This document shows positions 34,674 through 36,775 of a DNA stretch of 36,775 bases, piece after piece. Made by a program: the position numbers and the translations under genes. The notes beneath the pieces are model-generated. The model was not told the origin of the DNA and ran no database searches. It was given only the letters and a program-made list of their open reading frames with translations. Source of the DNA: an uncultured Candidatus Poseidoniales archaeon. GTDB lineage: Archaea > Thermoplasmatota > Poseidoniia > Poseidoniales > Poseidoniaceae. How positions within the stretch are numbered: the stretch's first letter is position 1; each line of letters starts with the position of its first letter. The DNA is taken from the NCBI GenBank assembly GCA_905182715.1, contig CAJJCP010000034.1:1-36775 (forward strand), written 5' to 3'.

Positions 34674-35717
34674 ATGATGGTAATGCTTGGAAATACACCT
34701 TATGTTGCTGCCCGTGCTAAGTCACGCCGGCAGAAACTTGCGGACCGTTCTAGGCTACGCCAACTGATCAACCAATCACCCGAACAACTGACCGTTGCGG
34801 TCAGCGAAATGGGATACCGTGCAGAGATTGATCTCTATGCAGGGCAATTGACTGGTGGCGATCTAGTTGAAGCCGCATTAACCCATAACTTGGAACATGA
34901 ACTTGAACAGATGCTTTCGATGTGTAACGGTAAAATCCGTGCCATCGTCGAAACCTATACTTCACGGTTTGAGTATCACAATGCCAAGGTTGTTCTTCGA
35001 GCTGTAGTGAATGATGTGGAACTTGAAAAAGTATCACATTCGATTCTTCCTGAATTGAATGACATTAACACGCCATGGCTGAAAATCATTGAAAATGCTG
35101 ATGACTTGCGCTCTGCAGTTGTTCAGATGCGACGTAAATCGTTTGGTCCTGCGCTCAATGCAGTTCCGGAAGATTCCCGACTTTCAGATTACGAAGATGC
35201 CCTTGATGTCCATTATTTCAAGAAAGCCTTGTCTTCAATGACCGGTAAAGGCGCAGATGTCCGTTTCTTGAAAGAACTCCTTGGCGCTGAAATCGATCAC
35301 CGTAATCTCTTGAACATTCTTGAGTCTCAAGCGGTCGGTATTTCTTCAGAGGATGTTGTCTCAATGCTTGTTCCTGGTGGTCGCCTCGTACCTTCCCGCG
35401 CTTTCTCTTCGATTGCAGCAGGTGGTAAAGACGCCGCTATGGACTTATTACGAAGTTCAGGCCGATTTGATTTCCCTGCGTTTGAAGCAGCACTCGCTGC
35501 CTCGGATGAAATGAACAGCCTTGACCCCGTCGTTACTTGGTTCAAGGAACGAGAATACGCAATCATGAAGCGAATGAGTTTCCTTCATCCAGTTTCCGCA
35601 CTACCCGTTGTTCACTACATGGCCATGAAGGTCCAAGAAGTGAATGATTTGCGCCTAATCGTTCGTGGGCGCCTTGCTGGACTGTCTGTTGAAGTGCTTG
35701 AAGCACATATTTTGTGA
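34674..35717 (+). CDS. atpC: A-type ATP synthase subunit C (rotor-ring adaptor)
   Basis: 347 residues, all alpha-helical, V-ATPase subunit C/d family: the funnel that couples the central shaft to the c ring. Recognised from NTPYVAARAKSRRQKL at the start, repeated three-helix units, and the C-terminal VQEVNDLRLIVRGRLAG. ATG 34674 sits directly after a GAGGGA site that overlaps the subunit E stop; Met2 and Met4 are possible alternatives. Length normal. Confidence 0.92.
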   Translation: MMVMLGNTPYVAARAKSRRQKLADRSRLRQLINQSPEQLTVAVSEMGYRAEIDLYAGQLTGGDLVEAALTHNLEHELEQMLSMCNGKIRAIVETYTSRFEYHNAKVVLRAVVNDVELEKVSHSILPELNDINTPWLKIIENADDLRSAVVQMRRKSFGPALNAVPEDSRLSDYEDALDVHYFKKALSSMTGKGADVRFLKELLGAEIDHRNLLNILESQAVGISSEDVVSMLVPGGRLVPSRAFSSIAAGGKDAAMDLLRSSGRFDFPAFEAALAASDEMNSLDPVVTWFKEREYAIMKRMSFLHPVSALPVVHYMAMKVQEVNDLRLIVRGRLAGLSVEVLEAHIL

Positions 35718-35728
35718 GGTGATTATGT

Positions 35729-36028
35729 ATGGATATCGCAGTCGTAGGAACACCGGAATTCACTCTTGGATTCCAACTTGCAGGTATAGATAACCTGCAC
35801 AACCCTGAAGGAGAAGAGGCAACGGTCTCTACCTTCAAAAAACTACTCAGCACCAAAAGCGTAGGGATTGTCGTGGTTGACTCCACAATCCTTACTACGC
35901 TGCCAGAGCGTCTTCGTGACCAACTCTCGGCATCCGTCTCTCCGACCGTGCTTGGCATTGGAACGGAAGAAGACACCACCTTGCGAGATACAATTCGTAA
36001 GGCAATTGGAGTCGACCTGTGGAAGTGA
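35729..36028 (+). CDS. atpF: A-type ATP synthase subunit F
   Basis: 99 residues with the Rossmann-like fold of subunit F, a component of the central stalk that modulates ATPase activity. Conserved starts and strands: MDIAVVGTPEFTLGFQLAGI, GIVVVDSTI and PTVLGIG. ATG 35729 follows TGAGGTGAT; an ATG four bases earlier is in another frame. Last residues DLWK; 28 bases before subunit A. Confidence 0.9.
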   Translation: MDIAVVGTPEFTLGFQLAGIDNLHNPEGEEATVSTFKKLLSTKSVGIVVVDSTILTTLPERLRDQLSASVSPTVLGIGTEEDTTLRDTIRKAIGVDLWK

Positions 36029-36056
36029 AATTCCAAAAAAAATGGAGGAAATATAA

Positions 36057-36775
36057 ATGAGAAATGAAGGAGTAATTTATCGAATATCCGGTCCTGTTGT
36101 AACTGCAACTGGCATGAACGCTGCAATGTATGACGTGGTTCGTGTTGGCGATGAAGGTTTAATGGGCGAAGTAATTGAACTGCACGGCGATAAGGCTGTC
36201 ATCCAAGTGTACGAGGATACCTCTGGTATGCGTCCGGGTGAACCTGTATTGAACACTCAAGAAACGCTTTCTGTTTCTTTGGGTCCTGGTCTCTTAACCC
36301 AGATTTATGACGGTATCCAACGTCCTCTTCCTACTTTGGAAGAAAAGATGGGTGTTTTCATTACTCGGGGTGTTGATGCAGACGCATTCGACATGGAGAA
36401 GACTTGGAACTTCGAACCTCAAGTCGCTGTTGGCGATTCAGTGGTCGGTGGCCAAGTTATTGGTCACGTCCAAGAAACTGAAACTATTGTTCACAAGGTC
36501 ATGGTACTTCCAACCGTAAGCGGTGTCGTGAAGTCGATTGAATCCGGAGAATTCAATGTTACACAAACTGTTTGTGTGCTTGAAGATGGCACCGAAATGC
36601 AGATGATGCAGAAGTGGCCAGTCCGAACACCCCGACCTTACCAACAGAAGTACGCTCCAGAAACTCCTCTTATCACCGGTATGCGTATTCTCGATTTCCT
36701 CTTCCCTCTTGCAAAAGGTGGCGCAGCTGGAATCCCTGGTCCATTCGGTTCCGGTAAGACCGTTACACAACAATC
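36057..36775 (+). CDS. atpA: A-type ATP synthase catalytic subunit A, partial
   Basis: First 239 codons of the catalytic subunit that hydrolyses or makes ATP in the A3B3 head. N-terminal beta barrel ([12 protein letters not shown]), the archaeal bulge domain ([28 protein letters not shown]), then the nucleotide-binding domain up to the P-loop GPFGSGKT, which falls at the right edge. Start ATG 36057 follows a GGAGGA site. The sequence runs off the window, so B and D subunits are expected beyond. Nothing odd in the visible part; no intein is inserted up to and including the P-loop. Confidence 0.96.
   Translation, partial: MRNEGVIYRISGPVVTATGMNAAMYDVVRVGDEGLMGEVIELHGDKAVIQVYEDTSGMRPGEPVLNTQETLSVSLGPGLLTQIYDGIQRPLPTLEEKMGVFITRGVDADAFDMEKTWNFEPQVAVGDSVVGGQVIGHVQETETIVHKVMVLPTVSGVVKSIESGEFNVTQTVCVLEDGTEMQMMQKWPVRTPRPYQQKYAPETPLITGMRILDFLFPLAKGGAAGIPGPFGSGKTVTQQ

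Noticed and set aside
35563-36126. 187-codon minus-strand frame across atpC/atpF/atpA
   Set aside because: Antisense to three conserved ATP synthase genes.

Overview
The window looks like marine planktonic Thermoplasmatota DNA, most likely Candidatus Poseidoniales (Marine Group II). This placement is inferred from gene content, not from a phylogeny. Archaeal hallmarks are the A-type ATP synthase operon, RNA polymerase subunit K (Rpo6), PurP, 3-dehydroquinate synthase II with an ADTH-type aldolase, a GHMP-type shikimate kinase, a Bat-type HTH_10 regulator and KaiC-like ATPases. Heme A and heme O synthase domains and a tryptophan 2,3-dioxygenase point to aerobic, heterotrophic life.

Layout. 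62-3720: two subunits of a molybdenum hydroxylase resembling 4-hydroxybenzoyl-CoA reductase. 3730-4704: an exported protein, followed by a T-rich hairpin. 4929-9967: a DUF4350, MoxR ATPase, DUF58 and six-helix membrane protein operon. 15145-9964 (minus): an archaeal aromatic amino acid operon (ADTH synthase, DHQ synthase II, shikimate kinase, chorismate synthase, aspartokinase), with a Bat-like regulator just upstream. 16038-18935: a coiled-coil/DUF2135/EF-hand protein, purP (minus) and a small DUF3147-like membrane protein. 19006-21341: tryptophan 2,3-dioxygenase, then rpoK, a 50-residue membrane protein and a secreted thioredoxin-like protein, the last three on the minus strand. 21395-23477: a CtaA-CtaB (heme A synthase/heme O synthase) fusion. 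23557-23643: tRNA-Ser(GCU). 26603-23651 (minus): a large cell-surface protein. 26731-30101: a pilin-like lamin-tail protein and three consecutive KaiC/RecA-fold proteins. 30189-30938: a MenG/UbiE-like methyltransferase. 31031 to the right edge: A-type ATP synthase genes in the order H-I-K-E-C-F-A (partial).

The strongest unusual signal is in ATP synthase subunit I (a). A pair of canonical EF-hand loops, preceded by a His-rich stretch, sits between its cytosolic domain and its membrane domain. This suggests calcium sensing built into the ATP synthase stator. Other notable points are the KaiC-like trio in which only the first member keeps a P-loop, the archaeal tryptophan dioxygenase, the CtaA-CtaB fusion, and the aspartokinase co-transcribed with the aspartate-semialdehyde-dependent shikimate route.

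Single-base frameshifts break several genes: aspartokinase, shikimate kinase, DHQ synthase II, the Bat-like regulator, the thioredoxin-like protein, CtaA and the surface protein. Each reads as a full-length conserved protein once the frames are joined, and several shifts fall in short homopolymers. Sequencing error is therefore more likely than decay, but the sequence alone cannot settle it. No stretch longer than 300 bases lacks a gene. No CRISPR array, rRNA, insertion sequence or attachment site was seen.
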